A DNA stretch of 64,000 nt, taken from NCBI RefSeq assembly GCF_007301515.1, contig NZ_CP041666.1:3162001-3226000 (forward strand), given 5' to 3'. A program made the position numbers and the translations under genes. Of the stretch, positions 7,733-16,513 are shown in pieces. Position 1 is the stretch's first letter. Every line of letters begins with the position of its first letter. The notes under the pieces are model-generated. The model was given only the letters and a program-made list of their open reading frames with translations. It was not told where the DNA came from and did not search any database. Source of the stretch: Radiobacillus deserti. GTDB lineage: Bacteria > Bacillota > Bacilli > Bacillales > Amphibacillaceae.

Positions 7733-9241
7733 TTACGCAGATGGTACGAATGTTTTCTTGAATGCTTCTACAGCACCATTCATATCCTCTGCTTCCCCAA
7801 GATTTCCTGTCTCACGGATTGATAACAATAAATCAGCTTTATTGTTATCTAACCATACATGGAATTCAGACTCAAAGCGAGTAATGTCTTCCACAGGAAT
7901 ATCATCTAGATATCCATTAACAAGTGCGTAGATAATCATCACTTGTTTTTCTACATCAAGTGGTTTGTGAAGGCCTTGCTTTAACACTTCTACAGTACGT
8001 GCACCACGATTTAGCTTCGCCTGCGTTGCCGCATCAAGGTCTGAACCGAATTGTGCGAAGGATTCTAGTTCACGGTAAGAAGCTAGGTCTAGACGTAGCG
8101 TACCTGAAACTTTTTTCATCGCTTTAATTTGTGCAGAACCACCTACACGGGATACAGAAAGACCTGGGTTAATCGCTGGACGAACACCAGAGAAGAATAG
8201 ATCAGACTGCAAGAAAATTTGTCCATCTGTGATGGAAATAACGTTTGTCGGGATATATGCGGAGATATCCCCTGCTTGTGTTTCAACGAATGGAAGTGCT
8301 GTTAAAGAACCGCCACCCTTTGCATCACTAAGCTTCGCAGCACGCTCTAGTAAACGAGAGTGCAAGTAGAATACATCCCCTGGGAATGCTTCACGACCTG
8401 GAGGTCTACGTAGTAACAAGGAAAGTTCACGGTACGCTGCCGCTTGTTTGGACAAGTCATCATATACTACTAATACGTGTTTTCCGTTGTACATAAATTC
8501 TTCACCCATAGACACCCCTGTATATGGAGCTAGGTAAAGAAGTGGTGCAGGGTCAGACGCACCTGCAGATACAACAATAGTGTAATCAAGTGCACCGTAT
8601 TTACGTAACGTTTCTACCGTTCCACGAACCGTAGATTCTTTTTGGCCAATCGCTACATAAATACAAATCATATCTTGACCTTTTGGATTCAGGATTGCAT
8701 CAATTGCTACTGTTGTTTTACCAGTTTGACGGTCTCCAATGATTAGCTCACGTTGTCCACGTCCGATTGGTACTAGTGCATCAATTGCTTTAATACCTGT
8801 TTGAAGTGGTTCATGAACGGATTTACGATCCATTACCCCTGGAGCTGGTGATTCAATTGGACGAGCTTTACTTGTCTCAATTGCACCCTTCCCATCGATT
8901 GGTTGTCCAAGTGGATTTACTACACGTCCTAGTAATTCCTCACCAACAGGCACTTCCATAATACGGCCAGTACGTTTCACTTCGTCTCCTTCACGGATTT
9001 CCGTGTAAGGGCCTAAGATAACGATACCAACATTGTTTTCTTCTAAGTTCTGTGCCATACCCATGACACCATTTGAAAATTCAACGAGCTCCCCAGCCAT
9101 GACATTATCAAGGCCGTGTGCACGTGCGATACCGTCACCAATTTCGATAACTGTACCAACATCAGATACTTGGATATCTGATTGATAGTTTTCAATCTGC
9201 TGTTTAATCAGTGAACTGATTTCTTCAGCTTTTATGCTCAT
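7733..9241 (-). CDS. atpA: F1Fo ATP synthase subunit alpha
   Basis: Non-catalytic nucleotide-binding subunit alternating with beta in F1. The P-loop GDRQTGKT lies at about 169-176 and the family sequence PAINPGLSVSRVGG follows in the central domain. 502 residues is the usual length. ATG at 9239-9241. It is preceded by atpH with a 21-base gap and followed by atpG. Confidence 0.98.
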   Translation of the reverse strand: MSIKAEEISSLIKQQIENYQSDIQVSDVGTVIEIGDGIARAHGLDNVMAGELVEFSNGVMGMAQNLEENNVGIVILGPYTEIREGDEVKRTGRIMEVPVGEELLGRVVNPLGQPIDGKGAIETSKARPIESPAPGVMDRKSVHEPLQTGIKAIDALVPIGRGQRELIIGDRQTGKTTVAIDAILNPKGQDMICIYVAIGQKESTVRGTVETLRKYGALDYTIVVSAGASDPAPLLYLAPYTGVSMGEEFMYNGKHVLVVYDDLSKQAAAYRELSLLLRRPPGREAFPGDVFYLHSRLLERAAKLSDAKGGGSLTALPFVETQAGDISAYIPTNVISITDGQIFLQSDLFFSGVRPAINPGLSVSRVGGSAQIKAMKKVSGTLRLDLASYRELESFAQFGSDLDAATQAKLNRGARTVEVLKQGLHKPLDVEKQVMIIYALVNGYLDDIPVEDITRFESEFHVWLDNNKADLLLSIRETGNLGEAEDMNGAVEAFKKTFVPSA

Positions 9242-9262
9242 GCCATTTCACCCCTATCATCC

Positions 9263-9805
9263 TTAATTAGCTGACACTATGCTTCGCTCTAGACGAGTAA
9301 GCTTTCCAGAAATCGATCCATCATATATGGTGTTCCCAATTCTAATCTTGATTCCACCGATAATGCTTGGATCTACAATGTTTTCTATTTTCAATACGTT
9401 GATGTTTAGCTTCTTCGCAAACACCTTAGAAATCTCTTCTTGTTCATCAATCGATAACTCACGAACAGAGTAGACTTTCGCTTCTGCGATGCCTTTCATT
9501 TCGTTTGCTAACGCAATAACATGTGTGATCACATCCGGAATAGATTCTTCACGGTGACGATCCACAAGAATAAATAGTGTATGAAGCACTTCATTCGAAA
9601 AGTCTTTTAGTGATTCTTTTAGTAGGTTCTTTTTATCAGAACCATTTACTTTCGGGTTTGTTAAAAAAGTTAAAAGCTCTGGGCTTTGCTTCACAATTTC
9701 GTCCAAAGCACGCATTTCTTCTTCTAACTCTATTAATCGAGATTTTTCTTGTGCAAGTTGAAAAAGAGCATCTGCATAACGCTTGGAAACTACTGCTTCA
9801 CTCAT
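9263..9805 (-). CDS. atpH: F1Fo ATP synthase subunit delta
   Basis: Peripheral-stalk subunit that ties the alpha/beta head to subunit b. It is 180 residues with the N-terminal six-helix domain starting VVSKRYADALFQLA and the C-terminal GGIKIRIGNTIYDGSI motif. Its ATG overlaps the TGA of atpF by four bases (ATGA), indicating translational coupling. Confidence 0.96.
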   Translation of the reverse strand: MSEAVVSKRYADALFQLAQEKSRLIELEEEMRALDEIVKQSPELLTFLTNPKVNGSDKKNLLKESLKDFSNEVLHTLFILVDRHREESIPDVITHVIALANEMKGIAEAKVYSVRELSIDEQEEISKVFAKKLNINVLKIENIVDPSIIGGIKIRIGNTIYDGSISGKLTRLERSIVSAN

Positions 9806-10338
9806 CGCTCTTCTCCTACCTCTTTAATATATTCGGAAATCAATTTCTCTTGGTCTTGTGCATTAATCTCTTTTTCAATTACTTTAGTAGCAATTTGTAC
9901 AGAGAGTGTTGCCACTTGATCTTGAAGCGCTTGAATCGCTTTTTCTTTCTCGTTGTTGATTTCTTCTTGTGCTGCTTCTTTTATACGATCTGCTTCTTTA
10001 CGAGCAGAAGCAATAATATCTTGTTCTTGCTTTTGACCAGCTTTTTTCGCCTCTTCAATGATCGCTTGTGCTTCTTGACGAGTTTTTTGTAATTGCTCGT
10101 TTGCTTCACGAGAAGCACGCTCTGCTTCCTGGCGATTTTTTTCAGCTGTTTCAATTTCGTTCGCGATATGATCTTCCCTTTGTTTCATTACTCCCATTAA
10201 TGGTCCCCACGCAAATTTACGTAGTAGGACTAGTAATACAATAAAGAAGAAAAGTTGGGCTAGCATGTCTCCAGTAAAAAGACCGCCAATTCCACCACCA
10301 GCTTGTATCGTCAACCAACCACCTGTTAATGATTGCAC
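9802..10338 (-). CDS. atpF: F1Fo ATP synthase subunit b
   Basis: Peripheral-stalk subunit: one membrane helix (about 25-45, MLAQLFFFIVLLVLL) and then a long charged helix rich in Glu, Lys, Ala and Gln that dimerises. The start preferred is the GTG at 10336-10338, eight bases after AAAGGAG. The GTG at 10345-10347, three codons upstream, overlaps that ribosome site. Length is 178 residues with this start. Confidence 0.93.
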   Translation of the reverse strand: MQSLTGGWLTIQAGGGIGGLFTGDMLAQLFFFIVLLVLLRKFAWGPLMGVMKQREDHIANEIETAEKNRQEAERASREANEQLQKTRQEAQAIIEEAKKAGQKQEQDIIASARKEADRIKEAAQEEINNEKEKAIQALQDQVATLSVQIATKVIEKEINAQDQEKLISEYIKEVGEER

Positions 10339-10474
10339 AGATTTCACTCCTTTCGAAACAACAAATAAATCGAATCTGACTTAAACGTTTTTCCTTTACA
10401 AATAGGTTCCTAATCGTAAAGGAATGGCGAAAGCACAACTACGTTAGACCTTCGCCATTTACATATAAAATCTG

Positions 10475-10681
10475 TTACATCACGATTAGTGCGATTACAA
10501 CAGCGATGATCGGCATTGCCTCTACTAGACCGATACCAATAAACATTGTTGTTTGAAGTGCACTGCGCAATTCTGGTTGACGCGCGATACCTTCTACTGT
10601 ACGACTTACGATTAGACCGTTACCAATACCAGCACCAAGTGCTGCCAATCCTACTGCTATTGCAGCTGCTAAAGCTCCCAT
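10475..10681 (-). CDS. atpE: F1Fo ATP synthase subunit c
   Basis: Proteolipid of the rotor ring, 68 residues in two membrane helices. The proton-carrying Glu54 lies in GLVEAMPI. The first helix keeps the ordinary GAGIGNG pattern, and no proline stands three residues before the Glu, unlike the ring of extreme alkaliphiles. No obvious sodium-site pattern is present. The ATG at 10679-10681 follows GAGGAGG; a start six codons earlier would include that ribosome site in the coding region. Confidence 0.96.
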   Translation of the reverse strand: MGALAAAIAVGLAALGAGIGNGLIVSRTVEGIARQPELRSALQTTMFIGIGLVEAMPIIAVVIALIVM

Positions 10682-10813
10682 AATGAAAATCCTCCTCATA
10701 ATATATAAAAGTTTAGTTCTTGTTTTCCCCTATGAACATGGAATGTCAATTTTTTTCAACTGACATCCGTCAGCGGGGTTGAAACCTCACTGGCGGAAGT
10801 TTCGAAAATATTA

Positions 10814-11548
10814 TTAATGGTCGCTGCTCACTTTGTGAGACATATAAACCATTGTTAACATAGTGAAAATGAATGCTTGAATGGCACCTACGAATAAACT
10901 GAATCCTTGCCAAGCTAGCATCGGGATTGCACCACCTAGGAATCCAAGGACGCCTGAAGCGGTTAGTCCAGCAAGCATAGTTAGTAATACCTCACCTGCG
11001 TATATGTTACCGAAAAGACGAAGACCTAACGTTAGCGTATTCGAGAACTCTTCAAGCAACTTAACTGGAAATAAGAACCACATTGGACGGAAATAATCTT
11101 TTCCGTACTCTTTGACACCTTTTACTTTAATACCGTAATAATGTGTTAAAACGATAACCATGGCGGATAATGTCAACGTAATCCCCGGGTCGGATGTCGG
11201 CGACTTCCACCATAACTGGTGATGACTATCCGTAACCATGAAGGCTACCCCTAATAGGTTGCTGACGAAAATATAGGTGATCAAAGTTAATCCTAATGGA
11301 AGAAAGGTTTTCCCTGTTTTCCAGTCCATCGTATCTCCAATAATGCCTTTTACGAAATCAATGACCCATTCCATAAAATTCTGAAGACCCGTTGGCTTCA
11401 TTTGAAGCCTTCTTGATGCCGTTACACCTAGAATAAACACAATTAGAGATGCAATCGCCATCATTAATACATTAGATAGGTTAAAATCTAACCAAGATAT
11501 TCCAAACACATCGAGAGCTAAAGGTTTTTCATGTTCCAAATCTTTCAC
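10814..11548 (-). CDS. atpB: F1Fo ATP synthase subunit a
   Basis: Stator channel subunit, 244 residues with five to six membrane helices. The essential arginine lies in LTLGLRLFGNIYAGE. The GTG start at 11546-11548 overlaps the atpI stop as GTGA, favouring coupled translation; a TTG three codons in, behind GAGGGGTG, is an alternative. It is followed by a 130-base spacer to atpE. Confidence 0.95.
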   Translation of the reverse strand: MKDLEHEKPLALDVFGISWLDFNLSNVLMMAIASLIVFILGVTASRRLQMKPTGLQNFMEWVIDFVKGIIGDTMDWKTGKTFLPLGLTLITYIFVSNLLGVAFMVTDSHHQLWWKSPTSDPGITLTLSAMVIVLTHYYGIKVKGVKEYGKDYFRPMWFLFPVKLLEEFSNTLTLGLRLFGNIYAGEVLLTMLAGLTASGVLGFLGGAIPMLAWQGFSLFVGAIQAFIFTMLTMVYMSHKVSSDH

Positions 11549-11931
11549 CCCTCTTCCTTATGCAAGTCTCTTGATTTAAGTAGTACAAAATCTATCATAA
11601 TGACAACATAAGCTGTCATTAATCCAATAATAACTGCTATAAGATGGAAATATTCCTCAAAGCGTAGAGCGATTAATACGGCGGCAGCGCCTGAAGCTAA
11701 TCGCGTAAAAGTGCCAATGCCCTGCATTCGGCGATTTTGAATGGTAGCTAAGCCTAGCTGATTAATCTTGCGTTGCATAAGCCATAAATTGTAAAAGCTT
11801 ATAACGGTTCCAAGGAGAAGTCCGAGGAAGATACGAGGATATGGAGTAAATCCCGCACCTAAAACTAAGAGCGATAGAAGGTAGAACATCCACTTACGTT
11901 GACGGGTTATCATTCTTTGATATTCATTCAT
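11545..11931 (-). CDS. atpI: ATP synthase protein I
   Basis: First gene of the operon, 128 residues with four hydrophobic segments and a basic N-terminus. AtpI proteins help assemble the c ring and may aid ion uptake. Divergent family, so the call rests on both position and topology. ATG at 11929-11931. It overlaps the atpB start by four bases. Confidence 0.88.
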   Translation of the reverse strand: MNEYQRMITRQRKWMFYLLSLLVLGAGFTPYPRIFLGLLLGTVISFYNLWLMQRKINQLGLATIQNRRMQGIGTFTRLASGAAAVLIALRFEEYFHLIAVIIGLMTAYVVIMIDFVLLKSRDLHKEEG

Positions 11932-12042
11932 TTCGCTTCCCCCGCAATACTAGTAGGAGTCCTATAACATAGATGTAGAAATCACTTGTGACTATGAATC
12001 TTTTTTACTTTTTGTAACCCCTTACTATGCTCATCCTAAAAT

Positions 12043-12071
12043 AGCATACAATAGGGGTTGTCCAATGTCAA
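12043..12071 (-). promoter_or_regulatory. Sigma-A promoter of the atp operon
   Basis: TTGACA (12066-12071) and TATGCT (12043-12048) on the minus strand with a 17-bp spacer. Its distance to the atpI start is about 110 bases. A partial hairpin, AACCCCT with AGGGGTT, spans 12019-12058 and includes the -10 region. Confidence 0.7.
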
Positions 12072-12128
12072 TCTGTATGTTTATAGAATGTTTTTAACTA
12101 CAAAGTTATGTATGCTGCACAGTTGGGT

Positions 12129-12143
12129 TCATAATCATTATCA
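12129..12143 (-). promoter_or_regulatory. Fur-box-like sequence upstream of atp
   Basis: Minus-strand TGATAATGATTATGA differs from the 7-1-7 Fur consensus TGATAATNATTATCA at one position. It overlaps a perfect TATAAT and lies 58 bp upstream of the main atp -35. A Spo0A-box-like TTTGTCGAA is at 12170-12178. In this 333-base gap I see no coding frame. Confidence 0.45.
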
Positions 12144-12218
12144 TTATACTAGATGAATGTTATTTTGATTTCGACAAATTTGTGACATTACATAAACTTT
12201 ACATAATTTAGTGTAAGA

Positions 12219-12254
12219 GTAAGTGGAATGTAGTGTACTCCTCATTCCACTTAC
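12219..12254 (-). terminator. Stem-loop after the vpr-like protease gene
   Basis: A perfect 12-bp inverted repeat (GTAAGTGGAATG and complement) lies 11 bases beyond the protease stop. The T-rich side is on the plus strand, so function as a minus-strand terminator is only moderately supported. Confidence 0.55.
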
Positions 12255-12264
12255 TTTTACTATT

Positions 12265-14457
12265 TTAATCACTCATAATCTTTACAGGCACTTGCTGATA
12301 ATAGGTCTCCCCATTTTCCGTTACGATAGTGATATTAGCCAAGTAGCTTCCACTATCGCCTACTTTTCTTCCTTCTATTACTCCTTCCGTTAAGCCTTTC
12401 TTAAGCTCTTCAAGCTGGAGCAACGTTCTCTTGAACTGTAACGTCTTTGCATCATATAAATCAACCGTTAACCCTTTGGCACCTCCTGGTAAATATAGCC
12501 TGTATTCGTATTTTCCATCGGAGAACGCTTGTAATCCAAATTCAAATCCCATTATCCTAGGGAAATTTGCTTCCTTATTAACAAATAGGTATGGAAGTTC
12601 ATAGGAGGTTTCATCTGACCTTAAAGTGACCCAACCTTGATTCAATCCTTTTTTCCGTTGTGAAGTTGTTACCTCTAGCGTGATAGGTACTGTCTTTGTC
12701 TGCTTAGCCGCTATCGTAAAGGTCTTCGGAAAATGCCAGCGCAATCCCTTTTCTTGCTCTGGTAGTTCAAAGTGATAGGCCTTCGTTTCGTCTGATACAT
12801 TCTCAATCTCCAGCTTATAGGTCACGTCCTCTTTTAATTTTGTTAATTTTCCAAGTGATAGTAAAGGATTATGAAGGATGGTGTCTGTGTGAATTGCTTT
12901 TTTAATTTGCATTCGGCCCATCCCTTGATCAATCGGCTCATACCGGTTTCCTTTTTCATCGCTTATTGGCATTGCCGTCGTCAACAATGCCCCCTTTACT
13001 TGCTCCGGTGTCCAGTTCGGATGTGCCTGCTTTACTAAAACAGCTCCCCCAGCAACATGTGGGGCTGCCATACTAGTCCCTTGCAGTTCTTGATAGCCCC
13101 CCGGTACGGTGCTATTTATAGCAGCTCCTGGTGCAACAATTTCTGGCTTAATGTCCCATGAAATCGTAACAGGTCCTCGTGAGCTGAATTGTGCCATCTT
13201 ATCTTCTGTCGTTTCATATTCGGTCGCCATCCATTTGTTTTTTTGGACCATATGTTCTAAGAGCCATTCGCCATCTTTTTTAGAAAGGGAAGCTACAGGT
13301 ATCGTAATCTCATCGCCTTTATCATTAAGTCCACCTTGAAATGGTCCTTTTTCATTATTGTAGATTAAGACAGCAATCGCTCCTGCTTCCTCCGCTTTTC
13401 TCGCCTTTTCTTCAAAAGGAATCTTGCCTCGCTTCATTAGAACTATCTTCCCTTTTGCATCGTTTATTTCTTTTTCACCAATTCCACCATACACAATAGG
13501 ATACTTTCTTTGTAAACTCCACGGAACTGAATCCATTAAGGTTTGAAGCGGGATTTTCTTATCCGTGAAGGAATCAAACAAATACGGATAGGTTAAAGGA
13601 GGCGTAGATGCTCCGACTGAGATAGCTTTATCTGACGTAGCTGGAGAGCCTACCGTCCAATTGTTCGGGCCAGCGTTTCCGTTGGCAATTACGACTGTTA
13701 CCCCTTTTTCAATTGCTTTGTTTACTGCAACTGTTGTTGGCCAATCTGGGCCGTTCACCGAATTTCCTAAGGACATATTCACAACATCCATTCCATCATT
13801 TACAGCTCTTTCTAACGCAGCAATAACCTGTACAGAAGTACCCATTCCGCCTGGACCTAGTGCGCGGTATCCATATAGATCTGCTTCCGGCGCAATCCCT
13901 TTCATATTGCCGTTGGCCGCAATGATTCCAGAGACGTGTGTGCCATGAAGGGTTGGCTGACCTTGCTCAGGTAAGGTTTCCATTGGCTCCTTATCTAAGT
14001 CAACTAAATCATATCCTCCCTCGTAACTGCTGGTTAAGTCCGGGTGATGAAAGTCGACTCCTGTATCAATAACCCCCACTTTCACACCTTCCCCATTATA
14101 TGCTAGAGGTTTATCCAGCTGGTTAGCCGGATCTTTCAAGAAAGGAATGCTCGTGTTCACATTTGTTGTGTGATAAGTACGAACTGGATATGTTTTTTCT
14201 ATGTCTTCCATTAACGTGATTTCCTCGATATCCTGTCGGTTCCCTTTGATCGCGATTGCATTTAGCAACGTATCATACACTTCTACTACTTCTACAAAAG
14301 GGTGATGATCCTCTATGTAAGCTTTATGTTGATAGGGATCTCCATCCACTTCCACAATCACGGATAGCTCGTCGGATTCTATTTGGCCGTTCACTTTTAT
14401 AGGAGTTAACCCGACAATCATGGTTAGTACAATGAATAACTGAGCGACTTTCCTCAC
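12265..14457 (-). CDS. Secreted subtilisin-family serine protease, Vpr-like
   Basis: Extracellular S8 endopeptidase, 730 residues. A signal peptide (about 1-25) is followed by an inhibitor I9-type propeptide (about 30-95), then the catalytic domain with Asp131 (VIDTGVD), His171 (HGTHVSG), oxyanion Asn259 (NGNAGPN) and Ser462 (GTSMAAPH). A protease-associated domain is inserted at about 320-410 and a C-terminal beta domain follows. This order matches B. subtilis Vpr, which is somewhat longer. The GTG at 14455-14457 is preceded by GAGGAGAGG; the longer frame to 14520 lacks a ribosome site and hides the signal peptide. Confidence 0.9.
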   Translation of the reverse strand: MRKVAQLFIVLTMIVGLTPIKVNGQIESDELSVIVEVDGDPYQHKAYIEDHHPFVEVVEVYDTLLNAIAIKGNRQDIEEITLMEDIEKTYPVRTYHTTNVNTSIPFLKDPANQLDKPLAYNGEGVKVGVIDTGVDFHHPDLTSSYEGGYDLVDLDKEPMETLPEQGQPTLHGTHVSGIIAANGNMKGIAPEADLYGYRALGPGGMGTSVQVIAALERAVNDGMDVVNMSLGNSVNGPDWPTTVAVNKAIEKGVTVVIANGNAGPNNWTVGSPATSDKAISVGASTPPLTYPYLFDSFTDKKIPLQTLMDSVPWSLQRKYPIVYGGIGEKEINDAKGKIVLMKRGKIPFEEKARKAEEAGAIAVLIYNNEKGPFQGGLNDKGDEITIPVASLSKKDGEWLLEHMVQKNKWMATEYETTEDKMAQFSSRGPVTISWDIKPEIVAPGAAINSTVPGGYQELQGTSMAAPHVAGGAVLVKQAHPNWTPEQVKGALLTTAMPISDEKGNRYEPIDQGMGRMQIKKAIHTDTILHNPLLSLGKLTKLKEDVTYKLEIENVSDETKAYHFELPEQEKGLRWHFPKTFTIAAKQTKTVPITLEVTTSQRKKGLNQGWVTLRSDETSYELPYLFVNKEANFPRIMGFEFGLQAFSDGKYEYRLYLPGGAKGLTVDLYDAKTLQFKRTLLQLEELKKGLTEGVIEGRKVGDSGSYLANITIVTENGETYYQQVPVKIMSD

Positions 14458-14526
14458 AGAATCCTCTCCTCGTTTTTTAGTTCTTATTGTCTGCGGAGCA
14501 GAGTAATTCCATGCATGCAATATATA

Positions 14527-14558
14527 TAAAAAAGCCTAGAGAAAAAATCTCTAGACTT
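14527..14558 (-). terminator. Rho-independent terminator of mnaA
   Basis: An 11-bp stem, AAGTCTAGAGA on the minus strand, with a T6 loop and a T-rich tail. It overlaps the mnaA stop codon. Confidence 0.8.
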
Positions 14559-15705
14559 ATTTCACGTTAAAAGATTGTGGTCTATCCTTTGAGTTATGAA
14601 AAAAATAATCAATCGCTTCCGCAATACGCACAGATGCTTGTCCATCTCCATATGGATTCGATGCTTTTGCCATTTTCTCATGTGCATCAGAATCTGATAA
14701 CAGTTCATTTGCCAGTTGGAAAATAGTCTCTTCATCCGTTCCCGCAAGCTTTAACGTGCCTGCTTCAATCCCTTCAGGTCGCTCTGTTGTATCTCGTAAA
14801 ACAAGCACAGGTACACCTAGTGATGGCGCTTCTTCTTGAACTCCACCTGAATCTGTTAAAATCAAGTGTGCTCTTGATGCGAAATTATGAAAATCCACTG
14901 CATTTAATGGCTCAATGAGCTGAATTCGCTCATCATTTCCTAATATTTCGTTGGCCGTCTCTTGAACTACCGGATTTAAGTGGACAGGGTACACCACTTT
15001 CACGTCAGGATGAGCTTGGACTAGTCGCTTAATCGCACGGAACATTTGCTGCATATTCTTCCCTAAGTTCTCTCGTCGGTGGGCGGTCATGAGTACTAAT
15101 CTACTTTCTCCTAAAGAATCAATAATCGGATGTTGATAGTCCTCACTTACTGTTGTATTCAGTGCATCGATTCCCGTATTCCCGGTGACGAAAATAGAAT
15201 CCTCTTTCTTGTTCTCCGCTAACAGATTTTGTTTAGATTGCTCGGTTGGCGCAAAATGCAAATCTGCCATAATTCCTGTTAATTGGCGGTTCATCTCCTC
15301 TGGATATGGAGAATATTTATCCCACGTCCGTAAACCGGCCTCCACATGTCCAACTGCAATTTGATTGTAATACGCCGCAAGGGAGGCAGCGAATGTAGTC
15401 GTTGTATCTCCGTGCACGAGTACGATATCCGGCTTCGTTTCCTTCATCACTTCGTCTAACCCTTCAAGCGCTCTCGTCGTGATTTGAGAAAGTGTTTGTT
15501 TCGCTTGCATAATATTTAAATCGTAATCTGGAGTTATGTTGAAGATTTCGAGCACTTGATCAAGCATTTCTCGGTGCTGTGCTGTAACGGTCACAATCGG
15601 TTCAAACTTATCCGATTGTTTCTTCAGCTCTAGTACAAGTGGTGCCATTTTAATAGCTTCCGGTCTTGTTCCAAATATCGTCATTACTTTGATTCGGTTA
15701 CCCAT
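14557..15705 (-). CDS. mnaA: UDP-N-acetylglucosamine 2-epimerase (non-hydrolysing)
   Basis: Interconverts UDP-GlcNAc and UDP-ManNAc for wall teichoic acid linkage and other surface polymers. The 382-residue GT-B fold protein begins VMTIFGTRPEAIKMAPL and carries the family motifs VHGDTTTTFA, EAGLRT and LTDSGGVQEEAP. ATG at 15703-15705 behind GGGGTGA. It follows upp by 26 bases, possibly in one transcript. Length and motifs are standard. Confidence 0.95.
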   Translation of the reverse strand: MGNRIKVMTIFGTRPEAIKMAPLVLELKKQSDKFEPIVTVTAQHREMLDQVLEIFNITPDYDLNIMQAKQTLSQITTRALEGLDEVMKETKPDIVLVHGDTTTTFAASLAAYYNQIAVGHVEAGLRTWDKYSPYPEEMNRQLTGIMADLHFAPTEQSKQNLLAENKKEDSIFVTGNTGIDALNTTVSEDYQHPIIDSLGESRLVLMTAHRRENLGKNMQQMFRAIKRLVQAHPDVKVVYPVHLNPVVQETANEILGNDERIQLIEPLNAVDFHNFASRAHLILTDSGGVQEEAPSLGVPVLVLRDTTERPEGIEAGTLKLAGTDEETIFQLANELLSDSDAHEKMAKASNPYGDGQASVRIAEAIDYFFHNSKDRPQSFNVK

Positions 15706-15731
15706 GGATGGTCACCCCATTAGTTAAGATA

Positions 15732-16361
15732 TTATTTCGTTCCAAATAAACGATCCCCGGCGTCTCCAAGGCCTGGTACAATGTAGCCTTTCTCATTTAA
15801 CTTCTCATCAAGTGCTGCAAGGTAAATGTCTACATCTGGGTGATCTTTCTGAATGACTTCTACGCCTTCAGGTGCAGCAATTAAACACATCAGTTTAATG
15901 TTGTTTGCTCCACGTTTTTTTAAAGAATGGATGGCGTCGTTTGCAGACCCTCCGGTTGCAAGCATCGGATCAATCACAATCAGTTCTCTTTCTTCTATAT
16001 CAGAAGGAAGTTTAATATAGTACTCCACTGGTTTTAATGTGTTCGGATCACGATATAACCCGACATGTCCTACTTTAGCTGCCGGAATAAGACGTAGAAT
16101 ACCATCTACCATTCCAAGACCTGCTCGTAGAATCGGAACTAGTCCTATTTTTTTCCCAGAAAGGATTTTTGTCTTTGCCTCAGTTACCGGAGTTTCAATC
16201 GTAATCTCTTCTGTTGGCATATCTCTTGTAATTTCAAAAGCCATAAGACCTGCTACTTCGTCTACTAATTCACGGAATTCTTTCGTTCCTGTTTTCTTAT
16301 TTCTTATGTATGTTAGCTTATGCTGAATTAACGGATGATCTAACACATATACGTTACCCAA
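15732..16361 (-). CDS. upp: Uracil phosphoribosyltransferase
   Basis: Salvages uracil with PRPP to make UMP. The 209 residues contain the PRPP-binding loop DPMLATGGSA and the uracil-binding C-terminal GYIVPGLGDAGDR. The start is TTG at 16359-16361, nine bases after AAAAGGAG, giving MGNVYVLDHP as in relatives. It has its own promoter, so it is transcribed apart from glyA. Confidence 0.97.
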   Translation of the reverse strand: MGNVYVLDHPLIQHKLTYIRNKKTGTKEFRELVDEVAGLMAFEITRDMPTEEITIETPVTEAKTKILSGKKIGLVPILRAGLGMVDGILRLIPAAKVGHVGLYRDPNTLKPVEYYIKLPSDIEERELIVIDPMLATGGSANDAIHSLKKRGANNIKLMCLIAAPEGVEVIQKDHPDVDIYLAALDEKLNEKGYIVPGLGDAGDRLFGTK

Positions 16362-16396
16362 AATCGATCACTCCTTTTAATAGTTACATCCTAAAA

Positions 16397-16425
16397 ATTG
16401 TACTGAAAAAACAAAGCTCTTTCAA
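16397..16425 (-). promoter_or_regulatory. Sigma-A promoter of upp
   Basis: TTGAAA (16420-16425) and TACAAT (16397-16402) with a 17-bp spacer on the minus strand, about 36 bases from the TTG start. Confidence 0.7.
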
Positions 16426-16460
16426 GCTTAATATTTACTAGACTCCCCATTAGCATTCTC

Positions 16461-16512
16461 AAAAAAACGCATGAAAAGTCCCTTGCACCATGTCTGGGGC
16501 AAGGGACTTTTC
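16461..16512 (-). terminator. Rho-independent terminator of glyA
   Basis: A 14-bp perfect stem, GAAAAGTCCCTTGC on the minus strand, followed by a short spacer and seven T residues. It starts one base beyond the glyA stop. Confidence 0.85.
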
Positions 16513-16513
16513 A

